Shown piece by piece: positions 1 to 9,475 of a DNA stretch of 64,000 nt. The stretch spans positions 3,472,001 to 3,536,000 of the forward strand of contig NZ_AP022586.1 in assembly GCF_010731695.1 (NCBI RefSeq). Reading direction: 5' to 3'. The position numbers were made by a program, and so were the translations under genes. How positions within the stretch are numbered: the first letter of the stretch is position 1; every line of letters begins with the position of its first letter. Origin of the DNA: Mycolicibacterium litorale. Lineage in GTDB: Bacteria > Actinomycetota > Actinomycetes > Mycobacteriales > Mycobacteriaceae. The notes under the pieces are model-generated. The model ran no database searches. It worked only from the letters and a program-made list of their open reading frames with translations, and was not told where the DNA came from.

Positions 1-130
1 GTATGACATTTCCCGGTCCGAGGACGTCAGCCGACGCCGCTGCAAACGGCGGCGGTGATCTGCGATGCTTCACGAGACACCGCCGCGAATCTCCGACTCG
101 GCGGTGCGTCAACCCGCGCTCGAGGGCGGG

Positions 131-1780
131 TCAGGGGACGTTGAGCCGGCGCGCGAGATCCGGTCCACCCACCTCACGGATGAAGTCGGCGTCGCCGCAG
201 ACCACGAGTTGATCGCGGGCACGGGACAAGCCGACGTAAAGGCGTTCGCGGGAGCGCTCGAACTCGCCCTCCTCGTTGACCACGAGCACGACGCAGCGGC
301 GTTCAAGCCCCTTGAACCCCAGCACGTGCCCGTAGAACACCTGGTCGGTGTCCCAGAAGGAATCCCAGTACGCCGAGTGCCCGTCTTTCTGACGCTCCGC
401 CTGCTCCGGATGGCGGCTCCCGGTCGTCAACAGCGCCAGATCCTCCGGGCGCCAGCCCTCGTCGAGGAGAAGGTCGATCTGATCGTCGCCCGCGTCCATC
501 GCCTCGTCGCGGCTGCAGGCGACGAAGGTGACCGCCGGCCCTTCGCCGCCGAGGAACCGCATCGGGTGGTCGACGAGCGGCTGGAACGCGTTGGCGATCT
601 GGCGCGTGTTGCGCAGATTGTGGTCCAGGATCAACGGAGCCAGCGGCACCGGCGGTGACCCCACGCGGTTGAACACGCGCTGACCCTCGTCGGTGAACAC
701 ATACAGGCCGCCGTCGACCGGGTCGCGCAGGGCGGCCAGCAGCGGATCCCACCACGCGTCGGCGAAGTCCTGCGCCTCGTCCACCACGATCGAGTCGAAC
801 CGGTGCCCCGGCTCGAGTTGCGCTGCGAGATCGGCCATGTGGAGCGGAAGGTCGTGCTCCCAGAACTTGACCGTCTCCTCGGTACGGAGAGCCTCGTCGG
901 GCCCTTCCGGCGCGCCCCACTGCACGCCGAGAGCGTGGAACTCCCCGACGTACGCGGGTTGCTGCCGGCGCGGCCACGTGGCGGCGACGCGCTCGAGGTA
1001 CGACGCCAGGCCGTGGGAGTAGCAGACCAGCGCGACGCGTTGACCGCGCTGCGCCAGCCGACGCGCCTGTTCCATGGCGAGGAAGGTCTTGCCGCTGCCC
1101 GCGCCGCCGCGGACCTCGACGCGGGTGAGCAGACGGATGGCGTCGAGGATGACGGCCTGGTGCTCCGTCAAAGCGTCGGCGGCGTCCTCGTTGGCCAAGG
1201 CACGGGCGACGACGTCACGCTGCGGCAGACCGCGCCCGGACAGGGCGGTGTTGAGCTGATCGATGCCGTCCTTGGTGAGCAGCGGCCGGTCGAGTTCCTG
1301 ACGCACGAGGACATAGCGCAGCTTGTCGACGAGCTTGGGCAGATCAGTACGGTCGATCACCTTCCAGCGGGGGCACTCCGGTAGGCCGAAGTCGACCGGC
1401 AGTTCGGTGTTCGGCAGGACGACGACGTGGTCCCAGCGCAGCCGGCCCTGAGTCCAGCGCGGGTCCTTCTCGATGAAGTCCCGCAGCGCGTAGCAGGCTT
1501 CGCGGGCCTGGCGGACCGGTTCGATGGGGAACTCGCGACCGCCGCGGACCTGCCGCCAGCCATGGCCGTCGTGCCAGACCTCACCGCCCTTGACCTCGAT
1601 GCAGACGATGCCGGCACCCTCGATGGCGACGACGAAGTCGACCTCGTGGTCCTTGAGGTGGTCGGTGACGCGCTGGCCCGGCACCACGAGGTCGTTGGGC
1701 TCGAGCTGGTCGACCAGCGCCTGATAGGTACTGCGCTCGGAGCTCTTGAGGCGGGGGTGCTCATCAGGCGTGATGGTCAC
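131..1780 (-). CDS. NERD-domain UvrD/Rep-like DNA helicase
   Basis: A 549-residue protein that joins a nuclease-related domain to a superfamily 1 helicase. The N-terminal NERD-like part (about residues 15-130) shows DFVVA and IEVKGG, the D...ExK pattern of PD-(D/E)xK folds. Helicase motifs follow: Walker A GGAGSGKT (225-232), Walker B DEAQD (334-338) and a late GLSRARDQLVV motif VI. The start is GTG at 1780. Such proteins are thought to process or restrict DNA, but the substrate of this one is unknown. It is co-oriented with the MscS gene, 27 bases downstream of that gene's stop, so the two may share transcripts. The 130 bases beyond its stop hold nothing I recognise. Confidence 0.85.
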   Translation of the reverse strand: MTITPDEHPRLKSSERSTYQALVDQLEPNDLVVPGQRVTDHLKDHEVDFVVAIEGAGIVCIEVKGGEVWHDGHGWRQVRGGREFPIEPVRQAREACYALRDFIEKDPRWTQGRLRWDHVVVLPNTELPVDFGLPECPRWKVIDRTDLPKLVDKLRYVLVRQELDRPLLTKDGIDQLNTALSGRGLPQRDVVARALANEDAADALTEHQAVILDAIRLLTRVEVRGGAGSGKTFLAMEQARRLAQRGQRVALVCYSHGLASYLERVAATWPRRQQPAYVGEFHALGVQWGAPEGPDEALRTEETVKFWEHDLPLHMADLAAQLEPGHRFDSIVVDEAQDFADAWWDPLLAALRDPVDGGLYVFTDEGQRVFNRVGSPPVPLAPLILDHNLRNTRQIANAFQPLVDHPMRFLGGEGPAVTFVACSRDEAMDAGDDQIDLLLDEGWRPEDLALLTTGSRHPEQAERQKDGHSAYWDSFWDTDQVFYGHVLGFKGLERRCVVLVVNEEGEFERSRERLYVGLSRARDQLVVCGDADFIREVGGPDLARRLNVP

Positions 1781-1807
1781 GGCGTCGATGCTAGCGAGGT
1801 ACGCGGG

Positions 1808-2746
1808 CTATTCGTCGGCCATCGCGTACACCCGGCTCTGACGCGACGGCAGTTCGATGTCGTTCTCGTCGTAGGCGCGCAGGATGTCGCGACGTAGTCG
1901 CCGCTGCACCGACCACTGCGCATTCGGGCGCGTCTTGATGGTCATGCGCAGCGTCAGCAGGTCGGGCGACAGTTCCTGAACCCCCAGCATCTCCGGCTTG
2001 CCGAGCACCTTCGCGGCCAGCGCCGGGTCCTCGATGGCTTCCTCGGCGGCTTCGACCGCCACCCGTTCGGCCTGCGCGACGTCAGCGGTCAACGCGACCG
2101 GCATCTCGATGCGGGCGACGGCATAGTCCTGGCTCATGTTGCCGACACGGGCGATCTCTCCGTTGCGGACGTACCAGAGGGTGCCGTCGATGTCGCGGAC
2201 CGTCGTGACGCGCAGCCCGACGCTTTCCACCTCGCCGACGGCTTCGCCGAGGTCGACGGTGTCGCCGACGCCGTATTGGTCTTCGAGCAGCATGAACACG
2301 CCGGTGACGAAGTCGCGGACCAGGTTCTGCGCGCCGAACCCGATGGCCAGGCCGACGACGCCGGCGGAGGCGATGAACGGGGCGATGTTCACGCCGACCG
2401 CGTTGAGGACGGCCAGGACGACCCAGATGAGCATCACGATCGAGACGGTCGACTTGAGGACCGAGGCGATGGTCTGCGCGCGCTGCTGGCGTCGTTCGGC
2501 GGTCTTGGCGGCCACCGCGGATGGTGCGCGGTCGCGGAGGTGACGCAACAGCGGCGGCTTCTTGGCCTGCTCGGACGTGTCGCGGGCCTTACCTCGGCGG
2601 CCGGTGGCAGCGCGGTCGATCATGCGGTGCAGTACGTATCGGGCGATCAACGCGACGACGACGTAGGCGACGATCCGGATGGGTACCTCGATGAGCCAGT
2701 GTTTGTTGGTGTCAGTCCATTGGAAAGCGAGGTTGTAGACATTCAT
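1808..2746 (-). CDS. MscS-family mechanosensitive channel
   Basis: Small-conductance mechanosensitive channel of about 312 residues in the cytoplasmic membrane, which relieves turgor on hypo-osmotic shock. There is an N-terminal membrane segment (about 15-40) and a basic cytoplasmic loop. Next come a second segment and the glycine/alanine-rich pore helix typical of MscS (IASAGVVGLAIGFGAQNLV). The beta domain contains GVGDTVDLGEAVGEVESVGL and the RNGEI stretch. I chose ATG 2746 (MNVYNLAF): the frame stays open for 87 codons further upstream, but that stretch is not protein-like and runs into the OPT promoter region. The gene is divergent from the OPT gene. Confidence 0.88.
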   Translation of the reverse strand: MNVYNLAFQWTDTNKHWLIEVPIRIVAYVVVALIARYVLHRMIDRAATGRRGKARDTSEQAKKPPLLRHLRDRAPSAVAAKTAERRQQRAQTIASVLKSTVSIVMLIWVVLAVLNAVGVNIAPFIASAGVVGLAIGFGAQNLVRDFVTGVFMLLEDQYGVGDTVDLGEAVGEVESVGLRVTTVRDIDGTLWYVRNGEIARVGNMSQDYAVARIEMPVALTADVAQAERVAVEAAEEAIEDPALAAKVLGKPEMLGVQELSPDLLTLRMTIKTRPNAQWSVQRRLRRDILRAYDENDIELPSRQSRVYAMADE

Positions 2747-2909
2747 GATCAACGCCGCATACCCAGAATGCCCGTCGCCTATCGGACCCCACCGTTTCAA
2801 CGCATCTGTCCCACGCGGCCGCCGGATGCCAGGTTCGAGGCATAGCGTGTAGGACCTGCTGGTCGTGCGATGCCCGCCGACCCATTGCGCCCGACCGAGA
2901 GGATGCCGA

Positions 2910-4883
2910 GTGGCCGTCGACACGCCCGCCACACCGACGCTGCGCGAACTGACCGTCCGGGGGATCCTGCTCGGCGGTGTGATCACGCTGGTGTTCACCG
3001 CTGCCAACGTCTACCTGGGCCTCAAGGTAGGACTGACGTTCGCCACGGCCATCCCGGCGGCGGTGATCTCGATGGCGATCCTGCGCAACTTCGCCAACCA
3101 CTCCATCGTCGAGAACAACATCGTGCAGACCGTGGCGTCGGCCGCGGGCACGCTGTCGGCGATCATCTTCGTGCTGCCCGGTCTGATCATGATCGGCTAC
3201 TGGACCGGGTTCCCGTACTGGATCACCGTCGCGGTGTGCGCGGTCGGCGGCATCCTCGGCGTGATGTACTCGATCCCGCTGCGCCGAGCCCTGGTGACCG
3301 GGTCGGATCTGCCCTATCCCGAAGGCGTCGCGGCCGCCGAGGTGCTCAAGGTCGGCGAGCGCAGCGAGGGTGCGGCCGACAACCGCACCGGCCTGCGGAT
3401 CATCACGCTCGGCGCGGCGGTGTCGGCCGGGTTTGCGCTGCTCGCCAACCTCAAGGTGCTGGCCAATTCGATCTCGACCTACTTTCGCGTCGGAGCGGGC
3501 GGTTCGATGTTCGGGGCCAGCCTGTCGCTGGCGCTGATCGGCGTGGGACACCTGGTGGGGATGGCCGTCGGCTTCGCGATGCTCGTTGGGATGCTCATCT
3601 CGATCGCAGTGATCCTGCCGATCCGCACGATCGGGGACTTCGCGACGGGCGAGTCGGTCGCCGACGTCATCTCCGGCGCGTTCGCCAACGAGGTGCGGTT
3701 CGTCGGCGCCGGGGCGATCGCGGTGGGCGCGGTGTGGACGCTGCTGAAGATCCTGCGGCCGATCGTCAAGGGCATCACCGAGGCGCTGAGCTCTGCCCGC
3801 GATCGCCGGCAGGGGCAGCTGGTCGACATCACGCAGCGCGATATTCCGTTCCCCATCGTGGTGGGGACGATCGTGGTGATGCTGCTGCCGATCGCGGTGC
3901 TGCTGTGGGACTTCAGCCGCGGCACGGTGCTGCAGGGCAGTTCGGCCGGGATCATCGCCGCGAGTTTGGTGTTCATCTTCGTCATCGGGCTGGTGATCGC
4001 GGCGGTGTGCGGGTACATGGCCGGTCTGATCGGGTCGTCGAACAGTCCGATCTCTGGGGTGGGCATCCTGACGGTGCTGATCGCCGCGCTGCTGATCAAG
4101 GTGGTGTTCGGGCCTTCGAGTGGCGATCAGGCCACTGCGCTGGTGGCGTTCACGTTGTTCGCGGCTGCCATCACGTTCGGGGTGGCGACGATCTCGAACG
4201 ACAACCTGCAGGATCTCAAGACGGGTCAGCTGGTCGGGGCGACGCCGTGGAAACAGCAGGTGGCGTTGGTGATCGGCGTGTTGTTCGGGTCGGCGATCAT
4301 CCCACCGGTGCTCCAGCTGATGCAGACGGCGTTCGGGTTCTTGGGTGCGCCAGGGGCTTCCGAGAACGCGCTGGCCGCACCGCAGGCCGCGTTGATCTCG
4401 TCGCTGGCGAAGGGGGTGTTCGGTGGGTCGCTGGACTGGGGGTTGATCTGCCTGGGTGCCGCGATCGGGGTTGCGGTGGTGCTGGTGGACGAGATCCTGC
4501 ATCGCACAACACGGTTCGCGGTGCCACCGTTGGCGGTCGGGATGGGCATGTATCTGCCGATGAGCCTGATCCTGATCATCGCGGTCGGCGCGGTGATCGG
4601 GTACTTCTACAACCGGTGGGCGCAGCGCAGCGGCGGCGACGTGGAACGCAAGAAGCGTTTGGGCGTGCTGCTGGCGACGGGGCTGATCGTCGGCGAGAGC
4701 CTCTACGGGGTGGTGTTCGCGGGGTTCGTCGCCGGGACTGGCAACGAGGACCCGTTCGCGATCTTCACCGGTAACGACGGGAACCTGGCCTCGGTCATCG
4801 GGGTCGTCGCGTTCGCCGGGGTCATCCTGTGGTTGTACAAACGGACGCAGACGATTTCGAGTCGCGAGGTCGCCAAGGACTGA
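2910..4883 (+). CDS. OPT-family oligopeptide transporter
   Basis: A polytopic membrane protein of about 657 residues, hydrophobic throughout, of the oligopeptide transporter (OPT) superfamily, which imports peptides or metal chelates by proton symport. The signature NSPISGVGI lies mid-protein and the N-terminus has the family's NVYLGLKVGLTF segment. I chose GTG 2910 (MAVDTPATPTLREL) because a GAGAGGA ribosome site lies just before it; the frame is open upstream to 2865. It ends 22 bases from the convergent aldo/keto reductase. A degenerate copy of part of its 3' third lies at 6997-7170, so the gene or a relative was once partly duplicated here. Confidence 0.88.
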   Translation: MAVDTPATPTLRELTVRGILLGGVITLVFTAANVYLGLKVGLTFATAIPAAVISMAILRNFANHSIVENNIVQTVASAAGTLSAIIFVLPGLIMIGYWTGFPYWITVAVCAVGGILGVMYSIPLRRALVTGSDLPYPEGVAAAEVLKVGERSEGAADNRTGLRIITLGAAVSAGFALLANLKVLANSISTYFRVGAGGSMFGASLSLALIGVGHLVGMAVGFAMLVGMLISIAVILPIRTIGDFATGESVADVISGAFANEVRFVGAGAIAVGAVWTLLKILRPIVKGITEALSSARDRRQGQLVDITQRDIPFPIVVGTIVVMLLPIAVLLWDFSRGTVLQGSSAGIIAASLVFIFVIGLVIAAVCGYMAGLIGSSNSPISGVGILTVLIAALLIKVVFGPSSGDQATALVAFTLFAAAITFGVATISNDNLQDLKTGQLVGATPWKQQVALVIGVLFGSAIIPPVLQLMQTAFGFLGAPGASENALAAPQAALISSLAKGVFGGSLDWGLICLGAAIGVAVVLVDEILHRTTRFAVPPLAVGMGMYLPMSLILIIAVGAVIGYFYNRWAQRSGGDVERKKRLGVLLATGLIVGESLYGVVFAGFVAGTGNEDPFAIFTGNDGNLASVIGVVAFAGVILWLYKRTQTISSREVAKD

Positions 4884-4905
4884 GTTGAGGGCGTATGACC
4901 CCTCC

Positions 4906-5970
4906 TCAGCGCCGGGTTTCGATCTGGAGGTCACCGGCGGTCACCTTCCGGATGTGGTCACTGGCGAGCATGTCGTGGGGGTAGCCGAGTTCGATCGCAC
5001 TGGCCTGATTGAGCCGCTCCACTTGGGAGTCGGCCAGGTCGACCTCCAGCGCGCCGAGATTCTCTTCCACCTGCGCGGGGGTGCGGGCGCCGATGACCGG
5101 TGCCGTCACGTCCGGATTCCGCAGGACCCAGGCCAGCCCCACCTGGGCGGGAGTGTAGCCCAGCTCCGTGGCGACTTCCTTCACGACGTCGGCGATGGCG
5201 AGGTTACGTTCGGTGACCGTGCCTAAGGCGACGTTGAAGCTCCCGCGGGTGCTGCCCTCGGACGCGAGGCTGGTTGCGGTGAGATCGGCGCGGCTGTACT
5301 TGCCCGTGAGAATCCCGCCGGCCAGCGGTGAGTACGGAGTCACCCCAAGACCCATCTCGCGCGCCATCGGGATCAAGTCACGTTCCCCGGTACGTTCGAT
5401 CAGGCTGTGCTCGATCTGCAGCGCGACCAACGGCGACCAGCCGCGAAGATCAGCGATCGTCTGCAGACGTGACACCTGCCAGGCTGGGGCGTTGGAGACC
5501 CCCACGTACAGAACCTTGCCCTGCCGCACCAGATCGTCCAAGCCACGCAGGATCTCCTCGGCCGGGGTCGAGAAATCCCACACGTGCAGGAAGAGCAGGT
5601 CGATGTAGTCGGTGCGCAACTGCCGCAGACTGGCTTCGACCGATGCGAACAGACTCTTGCGGGATGAACCCCCGGAGTTCGGATTGCCGGGATGACGCAG
5701 TGTCGTGTATTTGGTCGCCAGCACCAGGTTTTCGCGGATATCCCGAGTGAATTCACCGAGCAGACGCTCAGAGCTTCCGTTGGTGTAGGTCGCGGCAGTG
5801 TCGATGAAGTTTCCGCCGCGGTCGACGTAAAAGTCAAACACCTCGCGGGCTTCGTCCCGATCGACGCCCCAGCCCCAATCGGTGCCGAAGGTGGCGGTGC
5901 CCAGTGCCAGCGGCGAGACCCGCACTCCGGAGCGGCCCAGTAACCGGTAGGTGTCCAAAGTGAGCGACAT
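4906..5970 (-). CDS. Aldo/keto reductase
   Basis: A 354-residue NAD(P)H-dependent oxidoreductase with an (alpha/beta)8 barrel. The catalytic tetrad can be seen: Asp and Tyr in NFIDTAATYTNGSSE, Lys in LATKYT and His in LLFLHVWD. The C-terminal cofactor-binding stretch WVLRNPDVTAPVIGARTPAQ is also present. The start ATG 5970 follows a strong AGGAGGAC ribosome site. Substrate unknown. It is divergent from the XRE regulator across a 115-base gap, the usual arrangement for a reductase controlled by its neighbour. Confidence 0.9.
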   Translation of the reverse strand: MSLTLDTYRLLGRSGVRVSPLALGTATFGTDWGWGVDRDEAREVFDFYVDRGGNFIDTAATYTNGSSERLLGEFTRDIRENLVLATKYTTLRHPGNPNSGGSSRKSLFASVEASLRQLRTDYIDLLFLHVWDFSTPAEEILRGLDDLVRQGKVLYVGVSNAPAWQVSRLQTIADLRGWSPLVALQIEHSLIERTGERDLIPMAREMGLGVTPYSPLAGGILTGKYSRADLTATSLASEGSTRGSFNVALGTVTERNLAIADVVKEVATELGYTPAQVGLAWVLRNPDVTAPVIGARTPAQVEENLGALEVDLADSQVERLNQASAIELGYPHDMLASDHIRKVTAGDLQIETRR

Positions 5971-6085
5971 GTGTCCTCCTGTGATTGTGATGTGCCGTCC
6001 TCACCAGGTTGTCGCCGCCGCACACCGCAGGTAAGGGAAAGAACTTCCTGGGAACACCAGTCCCACTCAGCTCGTTGCATCGTCA

Positions 6086-6919
6086 ATGGCAAGCCCTTCG
6101 GTGGATACGACTCAGGAGCTCGCCGCGTTTCTGCGGACCCGACGCGAGCGCCTGGATCCGGATGATTTCCGACTGCCAACCCGTCGCACGGCCCGGCGGA
6201 CCCCTGGCTTGCGCCGCGAAGAGGTCGCCGAACTCGCCGGGGTAAGCATCGACTACATCGTGCGACTGGAGCAGGGACGCGGATTGCGGCCCTCAGCGGA
6301 CGTGGTGGAGGCGTTGTCCCGGGCGCTGCGCCTCAACTTCGACGAACGGTCCTATCTGTTCGACCTGGCCCGGCAGCGGCCGCGCACCACTGACAAGCCC
6401 GCCACCACGGCAGTGGCGCCTTTGGCGCAGCTGGTCGACGACCTGTCGCCCATGCCGGCGATGCTGATGAACCACCGCTTCGACATTCTGGCATGGAACG
6501 ACGAGATGGCGCGGCTGCTGGTCGATTTCGGCACTCTGCCGCCGGCACAGCGCAATTCGATATGGCTGTGCCTGATGCATCCGGAGATTCGCGAGTTCTA
6601 TGTCGACCGTGAGCGGGTGTTGCGGGAAGGAGTCGCGCACCTGCGTTCGGCGTGGGCCGCGCACCCGAAAGATCAGGTGTTGACCGACCTCATCACCGAG
6701 TTGACCGGCTCCCACAAAGAATTCGCGCGCATGTGGGCACAGCAAGACGTCAAGATCAACGGTCGCGGGCAGAAGGTGATGCGGCATCCCGACGTCGGCG
6801 AGATCGCCGTCCACTTCGAGGTTTTCATGCCGCTGCAAGACACCGATCAGCGGTTGATGATCTGCCGCGCCGCCGACGAGTCGAGCAAGTCCGCACTGAA
6901 ACGGCTATGGGCTCAGTGA
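6086..6919 (+). CDS. XRE-family regulator with MmyB-like ligand domain
   Basis: A 277-residue transcription factor. Residues 10-80 form a Cro/C1-type helix-turn-helix (RREEVAELAGVSIDYIVRLEQ), followed by the MmyB-like ligand-sensing region (PAMLMNHRFDILAWNDEMARLL onwards, a PAS-like fold). This architecture is common in actinobacteria, often next to an oxidoreductase the regulator controls. Here the divergent neighbour is the aldo/keto reductase, so it probably represses that gene and itself through the 5971-6085 gap. I see no long palindrome there, only a short GGAA/TTCC pair around 6036-6048. Confidence 0.88.
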   Translation: MASPSVDTTQELAAFLRTRRERLDPDDFRLPTRRTARRTPGLRREEVAELAGVSIDYIVRLEQGRGLRPSADVVEALSRALRLNFDERSYLFDLARQRPRTTDKPATTAVAPLAQLVDDLSPMPAMLMNHRFDILAWNDEMARLLVDFGTLPPAQRNSIWLCLMHPEIREFYVDRERVLREGVAHLRSAWAAHPKDQVLTDLITELTGSHKEFARMWAQQDVKINGRGQKVMRHPDVGEIAVHFEVFMPLQDTDQRLMICRAADESSKSALKRLWAQ

Positions 6920-6996
6920 CGGCCCCGGGTGCGACCTGAGGACTCCCTCGACGGCGGCCCGGACCCAGCGGGTTTTCTAGATCCTTCGCATCTAAC

Positions 6997-7170
6997 GCGA
7001 TCATGCCGGTGCTCGACCTGATGCAGAACGCGTTCGGATTTCTGAGGGCGCCGGGCGCTTCGGAAAATGCGTTGGCCCGCAGCGCAAGACGCGCTGATCT
7101 CACGCTGGCCACGGGGGTGTTCGGCGAATCGTTGGACTGGTCACTGATCGGACTGGGTGCTTTGGCAACT
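6997..7170 (+). pseudogene. Fragment of an OPT transporter gene
   Basis: About 57 codons here match residues encoded near 4292-4465 of the intact OPT gene. AFGFLRAPGASENAL here corresponds to AFGFLGAPGASENAL there, then GVFGESLDWSLIGLGA to GVFGGSLDWGLICLGA. The nucleotide match is also clear over the first 80 bases, with one codon lost. Nothing of the rest of the gene is present. It lies between the XRE regulator and the toxin locus and is a decayed remnant with no expected product. The rest of the 6920-7211 gap shows nothing else. Confidence 0.7.
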
Positions 7171-7211
7171 GCCACATCCGATATGGCAGCCCTCCGCCCA
7201 CCGGTATCCGC

Positions 7212-7511
7212 TTATTGCGCCCGCCCATCCCTGTTTGTAGCGGGGCTCGGTGCGCGTCTTTGATGTAACGCGGCGAAAGACTCCTTGGGAGTCCTGCGGC
7301 CGGTATCCCAAACGTCGAGTGCCTCTTCGAGGCTTATATAGGAGGCGAAGAACAGAACTGATAGATCCGGTCCGACAAGAACTGTTCCTACGCCGCGTAT
7401 GTCGCTGGAAACGCGGATGATGCCATCGCGGACGTCGTACGCACGGCTGGCCGCCACCTCAGGATCGAGGTTCAGACACTCTGCCGCTACAGCAATCTGA
7501 TCTTTATTCAC
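7212..7511 (-). CDS. Probable immunity protein for the Tox-PL toxin
   Basis: A 99-residue soluble protein that I do not recognise by sequence. It begins with GTG at 7511, whose last bases overlap the TGA of the toxin gene (GTGA), so it is translationally coupled to it. A small unrelated gene directly behind the C-terminal toxin domain is the usual position of the cognate immunity gene in polymorphic toxin loci. The function is inferred from position and size only. Confidence 0.6.
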   Translation of the reverse strand: MNKDQIAVAAECLNLDPEVAASRAYDVRDGIIRVSSDIRGVGTVLVGPDLSVLFFASYISLEEALDVWDTGRRTPKESFAALHQRRAPSPATNRDGRAQ

Positions 7512-9475
7512 TTAGGCACCCCCATATCCCAGACAGTGACCGGCCCATTCGGGAGGTCCATATTGGGTGGCCAACCAACGATCTGTCCCGTCTGTCCGTC
7601 GACGGCATAGACACGCGACCCATCGTAATACGCGTTGAACCAATGGCCCGCGAATCCATTGGCTCTGTCCACGCCGACAACGGTATGCGCACCCGGTCCC
7701 TGGCTCACCAAGTACTGCTCGATTTCTGCTGGTGTCGCCGGTTCTTGCCGCAAGCCTGTCGCGGCTTCCATCTCAGGTACCGACAGAGTTCCAAGCCCAG
7801 CCGATGCATCAGGGACGTTACCGGTCAGCCGTTGGTCGACGGCTAACGCGCACTGACCACAATTTACCGCTCGTGCTGGATCGAACGGGTCCATATCAGG
7901 CCCACGGTTGATCTCCGGAAGCCATTGTTGGATATCGCTGATCGACTGCGGTGCGGAAGGGCCAATCGCGTCGGGGTAATCGAACCCATCGGGTGTCGGC
8001 GTAATCGGGTGATCACTGCCTCGCGGCAGACCTTGGTTCTCTACGGCGAATGGGGTGTGAGGAGCGACTGGCGGCACCATTTCTTGCTGTGCCGGAAACG
8101 ACGCTGGGCTATGGGGGGTTCTTGGAGTGTCAATGACTTCGTGGGGGATCCCGCTGCGGGCCACGTCATCGAGCGCGCTGAGCCGTGATGCGGCTGCCCC
8201 TTCCAGGCCGAACGGCAGCGTGGCGGCCGCGGCACCGGATTCGAAGGTTTTACCGCCAAGCCAGTATTCAGGGTTGTCTTGTAAGGCTTCGGCGTTTTCA
8301 GCGACTGACCGAGCAGTGGTGCCGTATGGGTCCATCGCGGTTTCCGCGAGACTGCCGCCGAGGTTCTTCCAAGCCTCTTTGAGAGGATCCCATCCGTTCC
8401 GCCCGGTCAGGTCGCGCACGGACTCCTCGGCGCTGCGCCAAGCGTCGCCGAATCCCTCCCCGAACCCCGGCTTGGGCGGTGGCGGCCCATCCGGTGGCGT
8501 GTAGGGCACGAGCGGCTTCTGAGCATTAGCCACCATGTCGTTGAGGCGCTGTTCGATCTGGTCAGCTGGGACGCCCTGCTGCTCCATGAGCCTGCGGGCA
8601 GTCGCCTTGAATTCCTCGACCTTGGCTGGGTCCAGGCGCGGCCCCTGAGCAGTAGGCGCCGGCTGTCCAGCTACCTCGTCAAGCGCCTCGTCGAGGTTGC
8701 GGGGCTGGCCGGGGTCGGTGGTCTTTGCCGGAACTAGCACCTCGTCCAGCGGGGACTTCGCGGTGTCTTCGGCAGGATCGGTGCCGGCCGGAGTACCGGA
8801 CGCGGCGTCTTTCGGGGTTTCCGGTGGCAGTAGGAGATCTCGCCATCCTCGTTGGTCGGCGTCGGATCCGGAAGCGTCGGTCCTATGGTCCACTAGTCGG
8901 ATCGTCGGGTCGCCGTCACGTCCATCGGTTTCGCCGTCGAACCGCATCTCTTTCAGCTCAGTGGCTTTCGCTTCCAGGTGCGCGCCGACGTGCGCGTCTG
9001 CTTGGGTAAGGCGTTCAGCTGCCCAACGGATGTCCTCGGCATGCTCTGCCGCCGCGATTTGGCGAGCCGCGGCGGTGTCCGAGTCGTAGGCACGGGTATC
9101 GGTGATCGACAGGTCTTCTGCGACCTCGAAGCCGTCGCTCTCTGCGGCTTCGATCGCGGCGAGGGCCTCCCGCTTGGCGGCGTCGATGTCGGTCACACCG
9201 TTCTCGGCCCGCCCTGCGGCCTCCCTCAACACGCCGCTCTGGCTACCGACGACGGCGATGTCGCTGGCCACCCGGGCAAGTGCTGCGTCTTTCGCGTCGC
9301 CCTCCCATAGGGTCCCGCCCGGGGAGACGATGTTTTGCCGGTGCTGATCGAATGCGTCATCGGAGGATGCCGCCGCGGCCCTCCACTGCGCAGCCCCGTC
9401 GGCAAGATGCTTAGTACTCCACTGCTCGATCTGGGAACGAGACGGTAGATCGGCGGCGGAAGCCGCAGGACTCAC
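7508..9475 (-). CDS. ESX-exported polymorphic toxin, C-terminal Tox-PL domain
   Basis: A protein of about 655 residues starting at GTG 9475, which overlaps the stop of the small upstream ESX-like gene (GTGA). The N-terminal 190 residues are helical with a central WEGDAKDAAL (WxG-type) motif, as in type VII secretion substrates. A long Pro/Asp/Glu-rich middle follows, then a helical segment around 490-520. The last 120 residues match the papain-fold toxin (Tox-PL, glutamine deamidase-like) pattern: NCGQCA (Cys539, Cys542), GHWFN (His611) and VDGQTG (Asp626), a Cys-His-Asp triad. Expected to deamidate or cleave a target-cell protein after export. The domain assignment is by motif; export and activity are inferred. 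Confidence 0.8.
   Translation of the reverse strand: MSPAASAADLPSRSQIEQWSTKHLADGAAQWRAAAASSDDAFDQHRQNIVSPGGTLWEGDAKDAALARVASDIAVVGSQSGVLREAAGRAENGVTDIDAAKREALAAIEAAESDGFEVAEDLSITDTRAYDSDTAAARQIAAAEHAEDIRWAAERLTQADAHVGAHLEAKATELKEMRFDGETDGRDGDPTIRLVDHRTDASGSDADQRGWRDLLLPPETPKDAASGTPAGTDPAEDTAKSPLDEVLVPAKTTDPGQPRNLDEALDEVAGQPAPTAQGPRLDPAKVEEFKATARRLMEQQGVPADQIEQRLNDMVANAQKPLVPYTPPDGPPPPKPGFGEGFGDAWRSAEESVRDLTGRNGWDPLKEAWKNLGGSLAETAMDPYGTTARSVAENAEALQDNPEYWLGGKTFESGAAAATLPFGLEGAAASRLSALDDVARSGIPHEVIDTPRTPHSPASFPAQQEMVPPVAPHTPFAVENQGLPRGSDHPITPTPDGFDYPDAIGPSAPQSISDIQQWLPEINRGPDMDPFDPARAVNCGQCALAVDQRLTGNVPDASAGLGTLSVPEMEAATGLRQEPATPAEIEQYLVSQGPGAHTVVGVDRANGFAGHWFNAYYDGSRVYAVDGQTGQIVGWPPNMDLPNGPVTVWDMGVPK

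Noticed and set aside
2712..4934. Long minus-strand frame (740 codons) under the OPT gene
   Set aside because: Antisense shadow of a high-GC gene: rich in Arg, Asp, His and Gln, with no hydrophobic or motif pattern.
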